Counted from the stretch's first letter, positions 37,682 through 49,383 are shown. The stretch is DNA of 64,000 nt from Enterococcus florum (GCF_004309355.1 NZ_BJCC01000019.1:62001-126000), one strand, 5' to 3'. A program made the numbers and translations. Notes: generated by a model from the sequence alone, not told the origin.

Positions 37682-38795
37682 TTTTGTACAGCCGGGAGCA
37701 ACGATCGGCATCGTCGGCGGTGGTCAACTGGGACGGATGATGGCTGTTAGTGCGAAGGAAATGGGCTTTCGTGTGGGAATCATTGATCCTACCAGAGACT
37801 GTCCAGCAGCACAAATCGCGGATTGGCATATCGCTGCAGAGTATAACGATCAATCAGCATTGAAAGAGATGGCACGACGTTCCGATGTCGTCACTTATGA
37901 ATTTGAAAATGTCGATGTTGACGCGATCAATCAAATCATTAATAAAGTAAGTGTACCGCAAGGCACGGATCTTTTGGCGATCACCCAAGATCGTTTATTG
38001 GAGAAATCATTTTTAGAAGGAAATAACATCGTTATCGCGCCTTATGCGACGATCATCAGTCCAACGGATATCCAAGATGCCATCGATGGTATCGGCTATC
38101 CGTGTGTATTGAAAACAACGCGAGGCGGATACGACGGACATGGACAATATGTTTTGAAAAGTACCTCAGATCTTGCGCCTGCCATGAACTTGCTGCGATC
38201 AGGCACCTGTGTTTTAGAGGCCTGGATCCCGTTCGAGAAAGAACTGTCTGTATTGGTCACTGGCAATGAGCAAGGAGAATATGTCACCTTCCCAATCGCG
38301 GAAAACCTTCATCGAAACAATATCCTGCATGAAACGATCGTTCCTGCACGCATAGAGGAAATGGTCGCCAAAGAGGCGCAACGAATCGCAAAGGTGATCG
38401 CGGAAGGAGTAGAATTGACCGGAACACTGTGTGTAGAAATGTTCTTGACGAAGGCGGGAGCTCTTTATGTAAATGAATTAGCTCCACGACCTCATAATTC
38501 TGGACATTATACAATTGAGGCGTGTTCAATGAGTCAGTTCGATGCGCATATTCGTGGAATTTGCGGTTGGCCCTTGAGTCAACCAAGGTTGTTGTCAGAG
38601 GCAGTAATGGTTAATATTTTAGGCCAGCACATTTCTGGAACGTTGAAAGCTATTCCAGAAAAACCTGAATGGCATTTTCATTATTATGGAAAAGCAGAGG
38701 CCAAAGAGAACCGAAAAATGGGACATGTTACGGTTTTGACTAAAAATCTTTCCCAAACGCTGCAGGAGATTGAACATACCAACATTTGGGACTGA
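37665..38795 (+). CDS. purK: N5-carboxyaminoimidazole ribonucleotide synthase
   Basis: PurK (about 376 residues) is the ATP-grasp enzyme that carboxylates AIR to N5-CAIR for PurE. The N-terminal [20 protein letters not shown] is typical, and the ATP-grasp core includes [16 protein letters not shown] (about residue 140) and [18 protein letters not shown]. The start is uncertain: GTG 37665 or TTG 37674, both inside the end of purE. Neither has an ideal ribosome-binding site (GGAAAG ends 2 or 11 bases before). The overlap with purE implies coupling. Confidence 0.93.
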   Translation: MNNLVNFVQPGATIGIVGGGQLGRMMAVSAKEMGFRVGIIDPTRDCPAAQIADWHIAAEYNDQSALKEMARRSDVVTYEFENVDVDAINQIINKVSVPQGTDLLAITQDRLLEKSFLEGNNIVIAPYATIISPTDIQDAIDGIGYPCVLKTTRGGYDGHGQYVLKSTSDLAPAMNLLRSGTCVLEAWIPFEKELSVLVTGNEQGEYVTFPIAENLHRNNILHETIVPARIEEMVAKEAQRIAKVIAEGVELTGTLCVEMFLTKAGALYVNELAPRPHNSGHYTIEACSMSQFDAHIRGICGWPLSQPRLLSEAVMVNILGQHISGTLKAIPEKPEWHFHYYGKAEAKENRKMGHVTVLTKNLSQTLQEIEHTNIWD

Positions 38796-38839
38796 TTGAA
38801 GACAGACCCTTTTACTAAAAAACAGTTAGGAGCAATTTG

Positions 38840-40132
38840 ATGATCCCTCGTTATACAAGACCCGAAATGGGCACTATTTGGAGCGATGAGAACCGATACA
38901 AAGCTTGGTTGGAAGTGGAGATTTTGGCAGACGAAGCCTGGGCGGAGTTAGGGGAGATCCCTAAAGAGGACGTAAAAAAAATCCGCGAAAAGGCCAGTTT
39001 TAACATCGATCGGATTCTCGAAATCGAGCAATCTACAAAACATGATGTTGTTGCATTTACACGTGCTGTTTCAGAGACCTTAGGCGAAGAACGTAAATGG
39101 GTCCATTACGGGTTGACAAGTACAGACGTTGTTGATACAGCCTACGGGTATCTATATAAACAAGCAAATGATCTTCTGAGACAGGATCTGCAAGAATTTT
39201 TAACGATTATTGGAGAAAAGGCTAAGGAACACAAGCATACTGTTATGATGGGGCGTACTCATGGTGTTCATGCGGAGCCGACCACATTCGGTTTAAAATT
39301 AGCAACCTGGTATTCAGAGATGAAACGTAATATCGAACGCTTTGATCATGCTGCCAAGGGTGTAGAAGCTGGAAAGATTTCTGGTGCAGTGGGTACCTTC
39401 GCCAACATTCCTCCTTTTGTTGAAGCTTATGTTTGCGAAAAACTGGGGATTCGTCCTCAAGAAGTTTCTACTCAAGTTTTGCCACGAGATTTGCATGCAG
39501 AGTATTTTTCTGCACTGGCTTTGATTGCAACCTCAGTTGAACGTTTTGCCACTGAAATTCGGGGATTACAAAAGTCAGAAACACGTGAAGTGGAAGAGTT
39601 TTTCGCGAAAGGTCAAAAGGGATCCTCCGCGATGCCTCACAAACGTAATCCGATCGGTTCTGAAAATATGACTGGTTTGGCTCGTGTGGTTCGAGGACAC
39701 ATGGTTACAGCGTTTGAGGATGTTGCATTGTGGCATGAGCGTGATATTTCACACTCTTCTGCGGAACGCATCATTGTTCCTGATACAACTATTTTAGTCG
39801 ATTATATGCTTCATCGTTTCGGAAATATTGTAAAGAATCTGACTGTCTTTCCAGAAAATATGAAACGCAATATGCAAGCGACCTTTGGTTTGATCTACAG
39901 CCAACGAGTGATGCTGCAGCTTATTGATAAAGGCATGACCAGAGAAGAAGCTTATGACCTTGTACAACCCAAAACAGCCTACGCTTGGGACCACCAAAAG
40001 GATTTCCGTCCGCTGTTGGAAGAGGATGAAAAAATCACTAAGGTATTGTCTCAGAAAGATCTAGATGATGCTTTCGATTATCATTACCATCTGAAGAATG
40101 TAGAAGAAGTGTTTGAACGAATCGGACTATAA
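38840..40132 (+). CDS. purB: Adenylosuccinate lyase
   Basis: PurB (430 residues) acts twice in purine synthesis, splitting SAICAR and adenylosuccinate. The fumarase-type signature [16 protein letters not shown] is at about residue 261, and the TSTDVVDTA and [11 protein letters not shown] segments carry the catalytic residues. ATG 38840 follows TTAGGAG; the TTG at 38837 is not needed. It is third in the purEKB unit, ended by a bidirectional terminator. Confidence 0.97.
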   Translation: MIPRYTRPEMGTIWSDENRYKAWLEVEILADEAWAELGEIPKEDVKKIREKASFNIDRILEIEQSTKHDVVAFTRAVSETLGEERKWVHYGLTSTDVVDTAYGYLYKQANDLLRQDLQEFLTIIGEKAKEHKHTVMMGRTHGVHAEPTTFGLKLATWYSEMKRNIERFDHAAKGVEAGKISGAVGTFANIPPFVEAYVCEKLGIRPQEVSTQVLPRDLHAEYFSALALIATSVERFATEIRGLQKSETREVEEFFAKGQKGSSAMPHKRNPIGSENMTGLARVVRGHMVTAFEDVALWHERDISHSSAERIIVPDTTILVDYMLHRFGNIVKNLTVFPENMKRNMQATFGLIYSQRVMLQLIDKGMTREEAYDLVQPKTAYAWDHQKDFRPLLEEDEKITKVLSQKDLDDAFDYHYHLKNVEEVFERIGL

Positions 40133-40143
40133 AAATGGTAAAC

Positions 40144-40178
40144 AAAAAAACCGCTTGTCATAAGACAGCGGTTTTTTT
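40144..40178. terminator. Bidirectional terminator between purB and the orphan gene
   Basis: ACCGCTTGTC pairs with GACAGCGGT (one bulge) around ATAA, with seven A residues before and seven T residues after, so it can act in both directions. Confidence 0.88.
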
Positions 40179-40542
40179 ACGCATAAGACTCAACATAAAA
40201 CGATCGTTTTAGCTCGTGCAGCAAATCCATGATTAAACGATAATCGTATTCGACCAGGTTATAAAAGATCTCAATTCGATATGAATTTTTTAAAAAGGAA
40301 TGATCCTTTAGTTGTGTGATTATTATTTCATCGTTGTGATCGTTAACAAAGCGAAAAGATTGCATAATTTCTGATCGTCTGGATTTAAACAGTTTCTTTA
40401 TGTTTCGATAGGAATAAAAGCTTGCATTATTATTGAGCATATGACTGTGATCTAAACCGATCAAGACATTCAATAGTTGGTCTTTTTCAGTTGGCGATAG
40501 CGAATAAAGAAATTCGTGAGCAGCAGTTTGTGAATCTAGCAT
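40177..40542 (-). CDS. Orphan protein of unknown function, on the opposite strand inside the purine cluster
   Basis: The 121-residue product starts MLDSQTAAHEFLYSLSP and ends FYVESYA. It has no cysteine, no membrane segment and no motif I recognise. It has mixed charge, with many Tyr, Phe, Asn and His residues; alpha-helical stretches are likely at both ends. A GGGGGAATTGTT ribosome-binding site and a good promoter (TTTACA-17-TATATT) support it as a real gene. It separates purEKB from purCSQLFMNHD, which are contiguous in Bacillus. A link to purine metabolism is only suggested by position. Confidence 0.7.
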   Translation of the reverse strand: MLDSQTAAHEFLYSLSPTEKDQLLNVLIGLDHSHMLNNNASFYSYRNIKKLFKSRRSEIMQSFRFVNDHNDEIIITQLKDHSFLKNSYRIEIFYNLVEYDYRLIMDLLHELKRSFYVESYA

Positions 40543-40574
40543 AACAATTCCCCCGATACCATACTTTCATATAA

Positions 40575-40603
40575 AATATAGCACCATTGGAAGAAATTGT
40601 AAA
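40575..40603 (-). promoter_or_regulatory. Promoter of the orphan gene
   Basis: On the - strand, TTTACA (40603-40598) and TATATT (40580-40575) are spaced by 17 bases. It lies about 33 bases from the start codon and diverges from the purC promoter. Confidence 0.6.
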
Positions 40604-40646
40604 CGTTATCTTTTTTTAAATTGTTGAAAAAAAATAAAAAAATGAT

Positions 40647-40663
40647 CTAAACACGAACGATTG
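40647..40663 (+). promoter_or_regulatory. PurR-type box upstream of purC
   Basis: TAAACACGAAC (40648-40658) is identical to the box at purE, with its core again starting 66 bases upstream of the -10. It lies between the divergent orphan promoter and the purC promoter and could influence both. Confidence 0.75.
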
Positions 40664-40696
40664 TATCCTTTTGTATTCTTAATATACGAAATTTTA

Positions 40697-40725
40697 TTGA
40701 CCGCATTTCTGCTAATTGTTACACT
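40697..40725 (+). promoter_or_regulatory. purC promoter
   Basis: TTGACC (40697-40702) and TACACT (40720-40725) are spaced by 17 bases. Transcription from about 40732 would give a leader of about 64 bases with a hairpin (40742-40776). Confidence 0.75.
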
Positions 40726-40743
40726 TACAATGAATGTAAAAAC

Positions 40744-40776
40744 GAACGATCCTTGTTTTAGGGATCGAATCGTTCA
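40744..40776 (+). promoter_or_regulatory. Hairpin in the purC leader with repeated GAACGAT
   Basis: GAACGAT pairs with ATCGTTC as an outer stem, or CGATCC with GGATCG as an inner stem. ACGAACGAT repeats nine bases of the upstream purine box. No T run follows. It may be a second PurR site or an RNA structure. Confidence 0.45.
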
Positions 40777-40795
40777 TTAAAGAGGAGCGTTGTGT

Positions 40796-41515
40796 GTGGA
40801 AAAAGGAACTTTACTGTACGAAGGAAAGGCAAAACAATTGTTTGAAACCAATGATCCAGAAGTAGTATGGGTTGAATATCTTAACCAGGCTACTGCATTG
40901 AATGGTGCAAAGAAGGATATGATCACTGGAAAAGGCGAACTTAACAACCAGATCACAAGTTTGATCTTTGATTTTTTATCTCGATCTGGAATCAACAACC
41001 ATTTTATTCAACAAATTTCTGCGACTGAGCAGCTGATTCGTTCTGTCAACATAATCCCTCTTGAGGTGGTGGTAAGGAATAAAGCAGCCGGCAGCTTTTC
41101 GAAACGATTGGCAATCGAAGAAGGAACACCACTAGCATTTCCCATCGTCGATTTCTATTTCAAAAATGATCAATTGGATGATCCAATGATCACCGAAGAT
41201 CATATGAAGGTTTTAAATATTGCTACTGAAAAAGAGATCCAGCTATTGCGTCAGATGGCTCTCGAGGTAAACGATGTGCTTAAACGTTTATTCAAAGAGA
41301 TCAACATTGACCTGATCGATTTTAAACTAGAGTTTGGCAAAACACCGGATGGAGCGATCCTTTTAGCAGATGAGATCTCTCCGGATACTTGCCGATTATG
41401 GGACCTAAAAACAAAAGATCATCTGGACAAAGATATTTATCGACGTGATTTAGGGGATATCATTCCCGTTTATCAAGAAGTATTAGACCGATTAAATAAA
41501 AGAGAAGGAGATTAA
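40796..41515 (+). CDS. purC: Phosphoribosylaminoimidazole-succinocarboxamide synthase
   Basis: PurC (239 residues) joins CAIR and aspartate to give SAICAR. The N-terminal LLYEGKAKQLFETND and the VVRNKAAGSFSKR motif are the SAICAR synthetase signatures; DEISPDTCRLWD carries conserved acidic residues. GTG 40796 is chosen because AGAGGAG ends 8 bases before it; TTG 40790 is too near. purS starts 2 bases after its stop. It is the first gene of the second purine unit. Confidence 0.96.
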   Translation: MEKGTLLYEGKAKQLFETNDPEVVWVEYLNQATALNGAKKDMITGKGELNNQITSLIFDFLSRSGINNHFIQQISATEQLIRSVNIIPLEVVVRNKAAGSFSKRLAIEEGTPLAFPIVDFYFKNDQLDDPMITEDHMKVLNIATEKEIQLLRQMALEVNDVLKRLFKEINIDLIDFKLEFGKTPDGAILLADEISPDTCRLWDLKTKDHLDKDIYRRDLGDIIPVYQEVLDRLNKREGD

Positions 41516-41517
41516 TT

Positions 41518-41772
41518 ATGTATTTTGTAAAAGTGTATGTCACGTATAAGGATTCTGTCTTAGACCCTCAAGGGGAAGCGGTGAAAGGAGCCGTGCACCG
41601 TTTAGGCTACCAAGAAATCGAAGAGGTTCGTATCGGGAAATACTTTGAGATGAAAATCGCCAAGAGTGATCGTCCGGTGGAAGAGATGGTCGAAGAGGTT
41701 TGCGACAAGTTATTAGCAAACGTCAACATGGAAACTTATCGATTTGAAGTAGCGGCAATGGAGGAAGTATAA
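41518..41772 (+). CDS. purS: FGAM synthase subunit PurS
   Basis: PurS (84 residues) is the small subunit that couples PurQ and the short PurL in formylglycinamidine ribonucleotide synthase. The pattern [20 protein letters not shown] at the N-terminus is diagnostic. The AGAAGGAG site is inside the end of purC. Presence of PurS is consistent with the short 739-residue PurL found downstream. Confidence 0.96.
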   Translation: MYFVKVYVTYKDSVLDPQGEAVKGAVHRLGYQEIEEVRIGKYFEMKIAKSDRPVEEMVEEVCDKLLANVNMETYRFEVAAMEEV

Positions 41773-41773
41773 G

Positions 41774-42454
41774 ATGAAATTTGCTGTTATAGTATTCCCT
41801 GGATCAAATTGCGACATGGATATGTATTGGGCGGTAAAAGAGATCATGGGGGCTGAGTGTGAGTATGTCAGATATGATCAAAACAGCTTAGATGGGTTTG
41901 ACGGTGTGCTGCTTCCCGGGGGATTTTCGTATGGTGATTATCTTCGTTGTGGTGCGATCGCTCGCTTTGCCAATATTATGGAAGAAGTGATCCGTTTTGC
42001 TGAAGAGGGCAAGCCGGTATTTGGTACATGCAATGGTTTCCAGATCTTAACAGAAGCTGGACTATTACCAGGGGCTTTGCGTCGAAATCGTTCATTGAAG
42101 TTTATTAGTAAAATTACTCCGCTTAAAGTCGTGAACAATCAAACCTCATTTAGCAGTGCATTTGCCAAAGACGAAATCATTCAGGTACCTGTTGCTCATG
42201 GTGAAGGAAACTATTACTGCGACGAAGAGACCTTAGCTGAATTAAAAGCGAATAATCAAATCGTATTTACTTATGCTGGAGAGAATATCAACGGCAGTAT
42301 TGAGAATATTGCCGGAATCATAAACAAACAGGGCAACGTGCTGGGAATGATGCCGCACCCTGAACGAGCAGTAGAAAGCTTATTAGGATCAGAGGATGGC
42401 AAAAAATTATTCGCCTCCATTTTAGAAAATTTCGGAAAGGTGACGGCTGACTAA
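41774..42454 (+). CDS. purQ: FGAM synthase subunit PurQ (glutaminase)
   Basis: PurQ (226 residues) is a class I glutamine amidotransferase that feeds ammonia to PurL. The catalytic Cys is in [10 protein letters not shown] (about residue 86), with HGEGNYY and the His/Glu pair in MMPHPERA (about 194-200). The N-terminal [15 protein letters not shown] is typical. It begins one base after the purS stop, and its own stop overlaps purL as TAATG. Confidence 0.97.
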   Translation: MKFAVIVFPGSNCDMDMYWAVKEIMGAECEYVRYDQNSLDGFDGVLLPGGFSYGDYLRCGAIARFANIMEEVIRFAEEGKPVFGTCNGFQILTEAGLLPGALRRNRSLKFISKITPLKVVNNQTSFSSAFAKDEIIQVPVAHGEGNYYCDEETLAELKANNQIVFTYAGENINGSIENIAGIINKQGNVLGMMPHPERAVESLLGSEDGKKLFASILENFGKVTAD

Positions 42455-44673
42455 TGATGAAAGTAGAACCAACTCCACAGGAAATAAAAGAACAGCGGAT
42501 TTATGCAGAGTGGGGTTTAACTGACGAAGAATACCGTATGATCTCCGAAGATATTTTAGGTCGTTTACCAAATTATACGGAGGCAGGACTTTTCTCCGTT
42601 ATGTGGAGTGAACATTGCTCCTATAAAAATTCGAAACCTGTTTTACGAAAGTTCCCGACTGAAGGACCGCAAGTTTTGCAGGGGCCTGGTGAAGGTGCTG
42701 GGATCGTAGACATTGGAGACGGACAAGCAGTTGTTTTCAAAGCTGAAAGTCACAACCATCCTTCTGCTGTTGAGCCTTATGAAGGGGCAGCGACAGGGGT
42801 TGGAGGCATCATCAGAGATATTTTCAGCATGGGAGCTCGACCGATTGCTTGTCTTGATTCATTGCGATTTGGAGAATTGGACAATGCTCGAACAAAGTAT
42901 CTATTAGAAGAGGTAGTCGCTGGTATTAGTGGATATGGCAACTGCATTGGGATTCCTACGGTCGGCGGCGAGGTAGCGTTCGATCCTTGCTATGAGGGGA
43001 ACCCTTTGGTCAATGCCATGTGCGTTGGGTTAATTGATCATAAAGACATTCAAAAGGGTCAAGCAAAGGGCGTCGGAAATTCGATTATGTATGTTGGAGC
43101 CAAAACCGGACGTGACGGAATTCATGGAGCTACTTTTGCTTCCGAGGAGTTTGTCGAGGGAGAGGAGCAGCAGCGTTCTGCTGTACAGGTCGGCGATCCA
43201 TTCATGGAAAAACTACTGCTTGAGGCTTGCTTAGAATTGATTATCGAACATGCAGATATTCTGGTTGGCATTCAGGACATGGGTGCTGCAGGGTTGGTTT
43301 CTTCCAGCTCTGAAATGGCTTCAAAGGCAGGTTCAGGGTTGAAGTTATATTTGGACGATGTTCCTCAGCGCGAAACCAACATGACACCCTATGAAATGAT
43401 GCTGTCTGAATCACAAGAACGGATGTTGATTTGTGTGAAGCAGGGGCACGAAGCTGAAGTGACTGAATTATTTAAGAAATATGAACTCGATGCAGTCAAT
43501 ATTGGTGAAGTAACTGAAGATGGCATGTATCGCTTGTATCATCACGGTGAAGAAGTTGCCTGTTTGCCAGTGGACGCACTCGCAGAAGATGCTCCAGTCT
43601 ATCAGAATGAGAAGAAGGAACCTGCACGCATTAAGGAATTTGCTCAAATGGAGAATTTTGTTCCGGAGATCAAAGATGCCACCACGACCTTCTTGGAGTT
43701 GCTTCAGCAGCCGACCATCGCCTCAAAGCGCTCGATTTATGAAACATATGATTCTCAAGTTCGAACCAACACCGTCGTTCGCCCCGGCAGTGATGCTGCT
43801 GTTTTGCGAGTGCGTGGGACGAATAAAGCATTAGCAATGACAACGGACTGCAACGCACGATATTTATACTTGAATCCAGAGATAGGCGGACAGATCGCTG
43901 TGGCCGAAGCTGCAAGAAATATCGTTGCTTCTGGAGGCCAGCCTTTAGCAATCACGGATTGTCTAAATTACGGCTCTCCAGAAAAACCAGAAGGATTTTG
44001 GGAACTTTGGACTTCGGCGGACGGAATATCGGAGGCCTGTCGTCAATTGAACACGCCTGTCATCTCGGGGAATGTTTCTTTGTACAATGAAACAGATGGA
44101 AAGGCAATTTACCCAACACCAATGATTGGGATGGTTGGACTGATCGAGGACCTGAGCCACATCACAACACAGGAATTCAAACAACCAGGGGACGCCATTT
44201 ATGTTGTCGGTCAAACCAAAGCAGACTTTAATGGATCTGAGATCCAAAAACTGCAAAAAGGGCTGATTGAGGGGCGTCTGATGGATTTTGACCTTTCAAC
44301 AGAAAAGGCGAATCAAGCAGCGATGCTGCAAGCCATCCAAGCAGGTGTTGTTGCCAGCAGTCACGATTGTTCAGAAGGTGGTTTGGCGGTGGCTATCGCA
44401 GAAGCAGCATTTAAAAACCAATTAGGGGTTCAGGTAACCTTGCCTATTTCGAAAGAAGAACTGTTCTCTGAAACACAGTCACGGTTTGTAGTTTCTGTTC
44501 AAAAAGACAAGCAAGCCGATTTCGAGAGAATCATGGGCTCAAAAGCAATTCAAGTCGGAGAAACAACGGCTGATGGAGAAATTATCATTCGTGCAAAGGA
44601 TGACACGATCCAGGTAGCGACAAAGACGGCAGGAGAATTATGGGAGGAAGCTATTCCATGTCTTATGAAGTAA
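42454..44673 (+). CDS. purL: FGAM synthase subunit PurL
   Basis: PurL (739 residues) makes FGAM from FGAR, ATP and ammonia. It is the small Gram-positive type that needs PurS and Pur[22 protein letters not shown] (about residues 90-110) is the active-site signature. Two AIRS-like halves follow. ATG 42454 overlaps the purQ stop; ATG 42457 is a possible alternative. purF begins inside its 3' end. Confidence 0.97.
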   Translation: MMKVEPTPQEIKEQRIYAEWGLTDEEYRMISEDILGRLPNYTEAGLFSVMWSEHCSYKNSKPVLRKFPTEGPQVLQGPGEGAGIVDIGDGQAVVFKAESHNHPSAVEPYEGAATGVGGIIRDIFSMGARPIACLDSLRFGELDNARTKYLLEEVVAGISGYGNCIGIPTVGGEVAFDPCYEGNPLVNAMCVGLIDHKDIQKGQAKGVGNSIMYVGAKTGRDGIHGATFASEEFVEGEEQQRSAVQVGDPFMEKLLLEACLELIIEHADILVGIQDMGAAGLVSSSSEMASKAGSGLKLYLDDVPQRETNMTPYEMMLSESQERMLICVKQGHEAEVTELFKKYELDAVNIGEVTEDGMYRLYHHGEEVACLPVDALAEDAPVYQNEKKEPARIKEFAQMENFVPEIKDATTTFLELLQQPTIASKRSIYETYDSQVRTNTVVRPGSDAAVLRVRGTNKALAMTTDCNARYLYLNPEIGGQIAVAEAARNIVASGGQPLAITDCLNYGSPEKPEGFWELWTSADGISEACRQLNTPVISGNVSLYNETDGKAIYPTPMIGMVGLIEDLSHITTQEFKQPGDAIYVVGQTKADFNGSEIQKLQKGLIEGRLMDFDLSTEKANQAAMLQAIQAGVVASSHDCSEGGLAVAIAEAAFKNQLGVQVTLPISKEELFSETQSRFVVSVQKDKQADFERIMGSKAIQVGETTADGEIIIRAKDDTIQVATKTAGELWEEAIPCLMK

Positions 44674-46097
44674 GAAGCTTAAATGAAGAATGTGGCGTTT
44701 TCGGCATCTGGGGTCACCCGGATGCTTCTCGCGTCACTTATTTTGGGTTGCATAGTTTGCAGCATCGGGGACAAGAAGGAGCGGGGATCGTTTCAAACAG
44801 CGAGGGAAAACTCTTGGGACATCGGGATCTTGGGTTGCTTTCTGAAGTGTTTAAAGATGATCGTCAATTAGAACAATTGACTGGACATGCTGCGATTGGC
44901 CATGTTCGTTATGCTACTGCTGGCAATGGCAGCGTGGATAACATTCAGCCGTTTCTGTTTAAGTTTTATGATGGCCAGATTGCTTTGGCTCATAACGGTA
45001 ATTTGACGAATGCGAAAAGCTTGCGAAATGAACTAGAAAAAGACGGTGCGATTTTCCATTCTAATTCTGATACGGAGATTTTAATGCATTTGATCCGACG
45101 CAGCCATCAGCCTAGCTTTCTTGAACGGTTAAAAGAGGCGTTGAATGCAGTCAAGGGTGGATTTGCCTATTTGATGCTGACTGAAGATTCAATGGTTGCT
45201 GCGTTGGATCCGAATGGGTTCAGACCCCTATCTATCGGACAAATGGTCAACGGTGCATATGTAGTTGCCTCTGAGACCTGTGCATTAGAAGTAGTTGGCG
45301 CTGAATTTATCAGGGATGTTAATCCTGGTGAGATCATTGTGATCGATGAAGATGGATTGACGGTAGAGCATTTCACCGAAGACACACAACATGCCATCTG
45401 TTCGATGGAATATGTCTATTTTGCTCGGCCAGATTCAAATATCGCTGGCGTGAATGTTCACAGTGCTCGAAAAAGGATGGGTAAAATTTTGGCTATAGAA
45501 TCACCTGTGGAGGCGGACATGGTGGTAGGTGTTCCTAATTCGTCTTTGTCTGCAGCAAGCGGATACGCAGAAGAATCAGGGATTCCTTACGAAATTGGAT
45601 TGGTAAAGAATCAATATGTTGCTCGTACGTTCATTCAACCAACTCAAGAGCTGCGTGAACAAGGTGTTCGCATGAAACTCTCGGCGGTTAGAGGGGTCGT
45701 AGCAGGCAAACGGGTTATCATGGTGGATGATTCGATCGTTCGCGGAACGACGAGTCGGAGAATCGTTAATTTATTGAAAGAAGCAGGTGCGAAGGAGGTC
45801 CATGTACGGATCGCCTCACCGCCGTTGCGTTATCCTTGTTTTTACGGTATCGATATTCAGACTAGAAAAGAATTGATCGCCGCAAATCATTCTGTCGAAG
45901 AAATTTGTGAATGTATAGAAGCAGATTCATTGGCTTTCTTAAGCGAAGAAGGATTGATCGAAGGTGTAGGGCTACAATTTGATGCACCTTATTCGGGTCT
46001 TTGCATGGCTTATTTCAATGGTGATTATCCGACACCGTTATATGACTATGAAGAGCAGTATCAAGCGTCATTGAAAGAAAAGATATCCTTCTTTTAG
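44658..46097 (+). CDS. purF: Amidophosphoribosyltransferase
   Basis: PurF (479 residues) is the first committed and feedback-regulated enzyme of the pathway. An 11-residue propeptide precedes Cys12 in [10 protein letters not shown], the nucleophile exposed by processing. The PRPP loop [16 protein letters not shown] is at about residues 352-367, and the cysteines in RYPCFYGID and YSGLCMAYF fit the 4Fe-4S-binding Bacillus type. ATG 44658 follows GGGAGGAAG, inside purL by 16 bases. Confidence 0.97.
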   Translation: MSYEVRSLNEECGVFGIWGHPDASRVTYFGLHSLQHRGQEGAGIVSNSEGKLLGHRDLGLLSEVFKDDRQLEQLTGHAAIGHVRYATAGNGSVDNIQPFLFKFYDGQIALAHNGNLTNAKSLRNELEKDGAIFHSNSDTEILMHLIRRSHQPSFLERLKEALNAVKGGFAYLMLTEDSMVAALDPNGFRPLSIGQMVNGAYVVASETCALEVVGAEFIRDVNPGEIIVIDEDGLTVEHFTEDTQHAICSMEYVYFARPDSNIAGVNVHSARKRMGKILAIESPVEADMVVGVPNSSLSAASGYAEESGIPYEIGLVKNQYVARTFIQPTQELREQGVRMKLSAVRGVVAGKRVIMVDDSIVRGTTSRRIVNLLKEAGAKEVHVRIASPPLRYPCFYGIDIQTRKELIAANHSVEEICECIEADSLAFLSEEGLIEGVGLQFDAPYSGLCMAYFNGDYPTPLYDYEEQYQASLKEKISFF

Positions 46098-46142
46098 AGA
46101 GAAGCAGAGATCAAATCTATAAAAGATCAAGGAGAGAAATCA

Positions 46143-47189
46143 GTGGGAAATGCATATTCCAAGGCTGGCGTGGACGTTGAGGCTGGCTACGAAGTGGTAG
46201 AACGAATCAAGAAGCATGTAAAAAGAACAGAACGATTAGGGACCATGGGCGCGATCGGTGGTTTTGGGGGCTGTTTTGATCTAAGTCAATTTGAACTAAA
46301 TGAACCCGTTCTAGTGTCGGGAACAGATGGCGTCGGCACTAAATTAATGGTGGCGATTCAGGCAAATCAGCATAGCACGATCGGTATCGATTGTGTAGCG
46401 ATGTGTGTGAATGATATTGTCGCTCAAGGCGCAGAACCGCTATTTTTCTTGGATTATATTGCGACTGGCAAGAATGTCCCAGCTCGCCTGGAGCAAGTGG
46501 TTGCTGGTGTAGCAGAAGGCTGTGTTCAGGCTGGAGCCGCCTTGATCGGTGGTGAAACGGCTGAGATGCCTGGGATGTATGGTGAAGAGGATTATGATCT
46601 CGCAGGATTTACTGTGGGAGTTGCAGAAAAAAGTCAAATGATTACTGGGGAAGCGATTCAAGCAGGGGATGTTTTGATTGGATTGCCTTCTACTGGCATT
46701 CACTCGAATGGCTACTCTCTAGTACGCAAAATCTTTTTTGAACAAAAAAAGATGACTGTTGATTCAAAAATTCCTGAAATGGAGAACCAACGGCTAGCGG
46801 ATCTTTTGCTGACACCAACACGCATTTATGTTGACTCTGTACTGCCGTTAGTGAAACAAAAGCTGGTTAATGGGATCGCTCATGTGACGGGGGGCGGTTT
46901 TGTTGAGAACCTGCCTCGTATGCTGCCGGAAACTCTTTCTTGTGAAATCGAACTAGGCTCTTGGCCAATCCTGCCGATTTTTGAAGTTATGCAAAAGTAT
47001 GGAGAGATTCCAGTCATGGAGATGTACGAAATCTTTAATATGGGGATCGGAATGGTCTTAGCAGTATCTCCTGATAAACTAGAAAAACTACAAAATGTTT
47101 TAAAGGAATCGCAGGAAGAATTTTATCAAATCGGATGTATCAAAACCCGTGATGAAGAGCCGATTGAATTCAAGGGAGTACCAAAATGA
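46143..47189 (+). CDS. purM: Phosphoribosylformylglycinamidine cyclo-ligase
   Basis: PurM (348 residues) closes the imidazole ring, FGAM to AIR. The N-terminal [19 protein letters not shown] and the [11 protein letters not shown] and [13 protein letters not shown] regions are typical of AIR synthetase. GTG 46143 has the AAGGAGAG site. The stop overlaps the purN start by 4 bases (ATGA). Confidence 0.97.
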   Translation: MGNAYSKAGVDVEAGYEVVERIKKHVKRTERLGTMGAIGGFGGCFDLSQFELNEPVLVSGTDGVGTKLMVAIQANQHSTIGIDCVAMCVNDIVAQGAEPLFFLDYIATGKNVPARLEQVVAGVAEGCVQAGAALIGGETAEMPGMYGEEDYDLAGFTVGVAEKSQMITGEAIQAGDVLIGLPSTGIHSNGYSLVRKIFFEQKKMTVDSKIPEMENQRLADLLLTPTRIYVDSVLPLVKQKLVNGIAHVTGGGFVENLPRMLPETLSCEIELGSWPILPIFEVMQKYGEIPVMEMYEIFNMGIGMVLAVSPDKLEKLQNVLKESQEEFYQIGCIKTRDEEPIEFKGVPK

Positions 47190-47758
47190 GATTAGCGGTA
47201 TTAGCTTCAGGAAATGGATCAAATTTTGAAGCAATTGTTCAGTCGATCGAGCACGGAAAGATCGATGCGGAGATCGTTTTGCTTTTTTCAGATCATCGAG
47301 ATGCTTATGTGCTAGAGCGAGGAAAGAAGCATGATGTATTTACTCAAAGCTTCGAGTTGAAGGAATTTGAAAATAAAGCCTCCTATGAAAAAGCACTTTT
47401 GGAACTTTTGCAGAGTCAGCAAGTTGATTTGGTGATTCTTGCAGGATATATGCGTATCATCGGGAAAGACCTGCTGCAAGCTTATCCAAATAGAATCATC
47501 AACATTCACCCCGCTCTCTTGCCTGATTTTCCGGGACTTCATGGAATCAGAGATGCTTTTGAGGCGAGAGTTGAAGAAACCGGGGTGACAGTTCATTACG
47601 TTGACGATGGCGTGGATACCGGACCTATTATTGCTCAATCGGCTGTAAAGCTGGATCCCGCGGACACGTTGGAGACGTTGGAGGAAAAGATTCATGCGAT
47701 TGAGCATCAATTGTATCCAGCAGTGATTGCTAAAATTGTTAAGGATCATCAACGCTAA
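47186..47758 (+). CDS. purN: Phosphoribosylglycinamide formyltransferase
   Basis: PurN (190 residues) transfers a formyl group from 10-formyl-THF to GAR. The N-terminal [18 protein letters not shown] binds the substrate phosphate, and [15 protein letters not shown] with the downstream [13 protein letters not shown] holds the catalytic Asn, His and Asp. The ATGA overlap with purM shows coupling. purH follows after 29 bases. Confidence 0.97.
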   Translation: MRLAVLASGNGSNFEAIVQSIEHGKIDAEIVLLFSDHRDAYVLERGKKHDVFTQSFELKEFENKASYEKALLELLQSQQVDLVILAGYMRIIGKDLLQAYPNRIINIHPALLPDFPGLHGIRDAFEARVEETGVTVHYVDDGVDTGPIIAQSAVKLDPADTLETLEEKIHAIEHQLYPAVIAKIVKDHQR

Positions 47759-47787
47759 GATATTTTAAAAGAGGGAGTTTGAAAGCA

Positions 47788-49323
47788 ATGAAACGAGCAC
47801 TAATTAGTGTATCAGATAAAACAGGAATTGTTGACTTCACAAAGGGGTTAGTGCAACAAGGGATTGAAATCATTTCTACAGGGGGAACAAAAAAGGCATT
47901 AGAGGATGCAGGAATTAAGACACTCAGTATCGATGAGGTAACGGGCTTTCCTGAAATGATGGATGGTCGAGTAAAAACACTCCATCCTAAAATCCATGGC
48001 GGCTTATTAGGCCGCCGTGACTTAGACACACACATGCAAGCAATGCAGGAATTTGATATTCAGCCGATTGATTTCGTTTGTGTCAATTTATATCCTTTCA
48101 AAGAAACCATCAGCAACCCGGATGTCACTGAAGAAGCAGCCATTGAAAATATCGATATCGGCGGACCAAGCATGCTGCGTTCGGCTGCCAAAAACTTCGC
48201 TTCTGTCACTGTAGTTGTTGACCCAGCGGATTACCAAACAGTGCTAGACGAGCTGGCAGAAGATCAACAAACCCGATTGGAAACTAGAAAGCGATTAGCA
48301 GCGAAGGTGTTTCGTCATACGGCTGCTTATGACAGCTTGATTGGTGAATATTTAACCCGATCGATAGGAGAAACAGAGCCAGAGAAACTATCACTTACAT
48401 TTGATCTAAAACAATCATTACGATATGGAGAAAACAGCCATCAGAAGGCTTCGTTTTATCAATCTGCTTTACCAGTTTCTTTCTCAATCGCCAGTGCCAA
48501 GCAGCTTCATGGAAAAGAGCTTTCCTATAACAATATCAAAGATGCTGATGCCGCCTTGCGAATCATACGTGAATTTGAAGAGCCCACAGTCGTTGCATTA
48601 AAGCACATGAATCCTTGTGGGATCGGAAGCGGCGCAACGATTAGCCAGGCCTATCAATATGCTTATGAAGCAGATCCGGTGTCGATTTTTGGCGGGATTT
48701 TAGTCGCAAATCGTGCGATCGACGAGGAAACCGCAATTGAAATGCATAAATTATTTTTAGAGATCATCATCGCTCCAAGCTTCACTCCTGCAGCTTTTGA
48801 GATCCTTGCAAAGAAAAAAAATGTACGGTTGTTAACGCTAGATTTCTCTGAAATGGAAACACAGGGTGCATTCGAAACAGTTTCCGTATTAGGCGGCTTA
48901 TTAGTACAGGATCAGGATTTAATCACTGAGTCCGTCGATCAATGGGAAGTAGCGACAGAAAGAATCCCTAGCGACGAAGAATTAAAAGCATTAAGTTTTG
49001 CATGGAAAGCTGTTAAGCATGTCAAGTCTAATGCGATTGTAGTCGCTAATCAGTATCAAACGGTTGGAATCGGCGCAGGGCAAATGAATCGTGTAGGCTC
49101 GGTGAAGATTGCATTAGAGCAAGCAAAAGATAAAATGTCCGGGGCTGTGTTAGCAAGTGATGCATATTTTCCGATGGATGACAGTGTTGAATATGCTGCT
49201 CAGCACGGCATCAAAGCGATCGTACAACCAGGTGGAAGTATTCGCGATAAAGATTCGATCGAAATGGCCAATAAATATGGGATCGCTATGGTCTTTACAG
49301 GTGGTCGGCATTTCAGACATTGA
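47788..49323 (+). CDS. purH: Bifunctional AICAR transformylase/IMP cyclohydrolase
   Basis: PurH (511 residues) performs the last two steps to IMP. The N-terminal MGS-like cyclohydrolase domain starts [17 protein letters not shown], with [11 protein letters not shown] and HPKIHGGLL. The transformylase domain includes the KHMNPCGIG motif (about residue 273). ATG 47788 is preferred, 10 bases after GAGGGAG; TTG 47779 abuts the site. Confidence 0.97.
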   Translation: MKRALISVSDKTGIVDFTKGLVQQGIEIISTGGTKKALEDAGIKTLSIDEVTGFPEMMDGRVKTLHPKIHGGLLGRRDLDTHMQAMQEFDIQPIDFVCVNLYPFKETISNPDVTEEAAIENIDIGGPSMLRSAAKNFASVTVVVDPADYQTVLDELAEDQQTRLETRKRLAAKVFRHTAAYDSLIGEYLTRSIGETEPEKLSLTFDLKQSLRYGENSHQKASFYQSALPVSFSIASAKQLHGKELSYNNIKDADAALRIIREFEEPTVVALKHMNPCGIGSGATISQAYQYAYEADPVSIFGGILVANRAIDEETAIEMHKLFLEIIIAPSFTPAAFEILAKKKNVRLLTLDFSEMETQGAFETVSVLGGLLVQDQDLITESVDQWEVATERIPSDEELKALSFAWKAVKHVKSNAIVVANQYQTVGIGAGQMNRVGSVKIALEQAKDKMSGAVLASDAYFPMDDSVEYAAQHGIKAIVQPGGSIRDKDSIEMANKYGIAMVFTGGRHFRH

Positions 49324-49383
49324 TATCTTTGCAGTAAAGTATATGGAACGGGAACGAGAAGGAAGAAAACGAGGAGGTACTAA

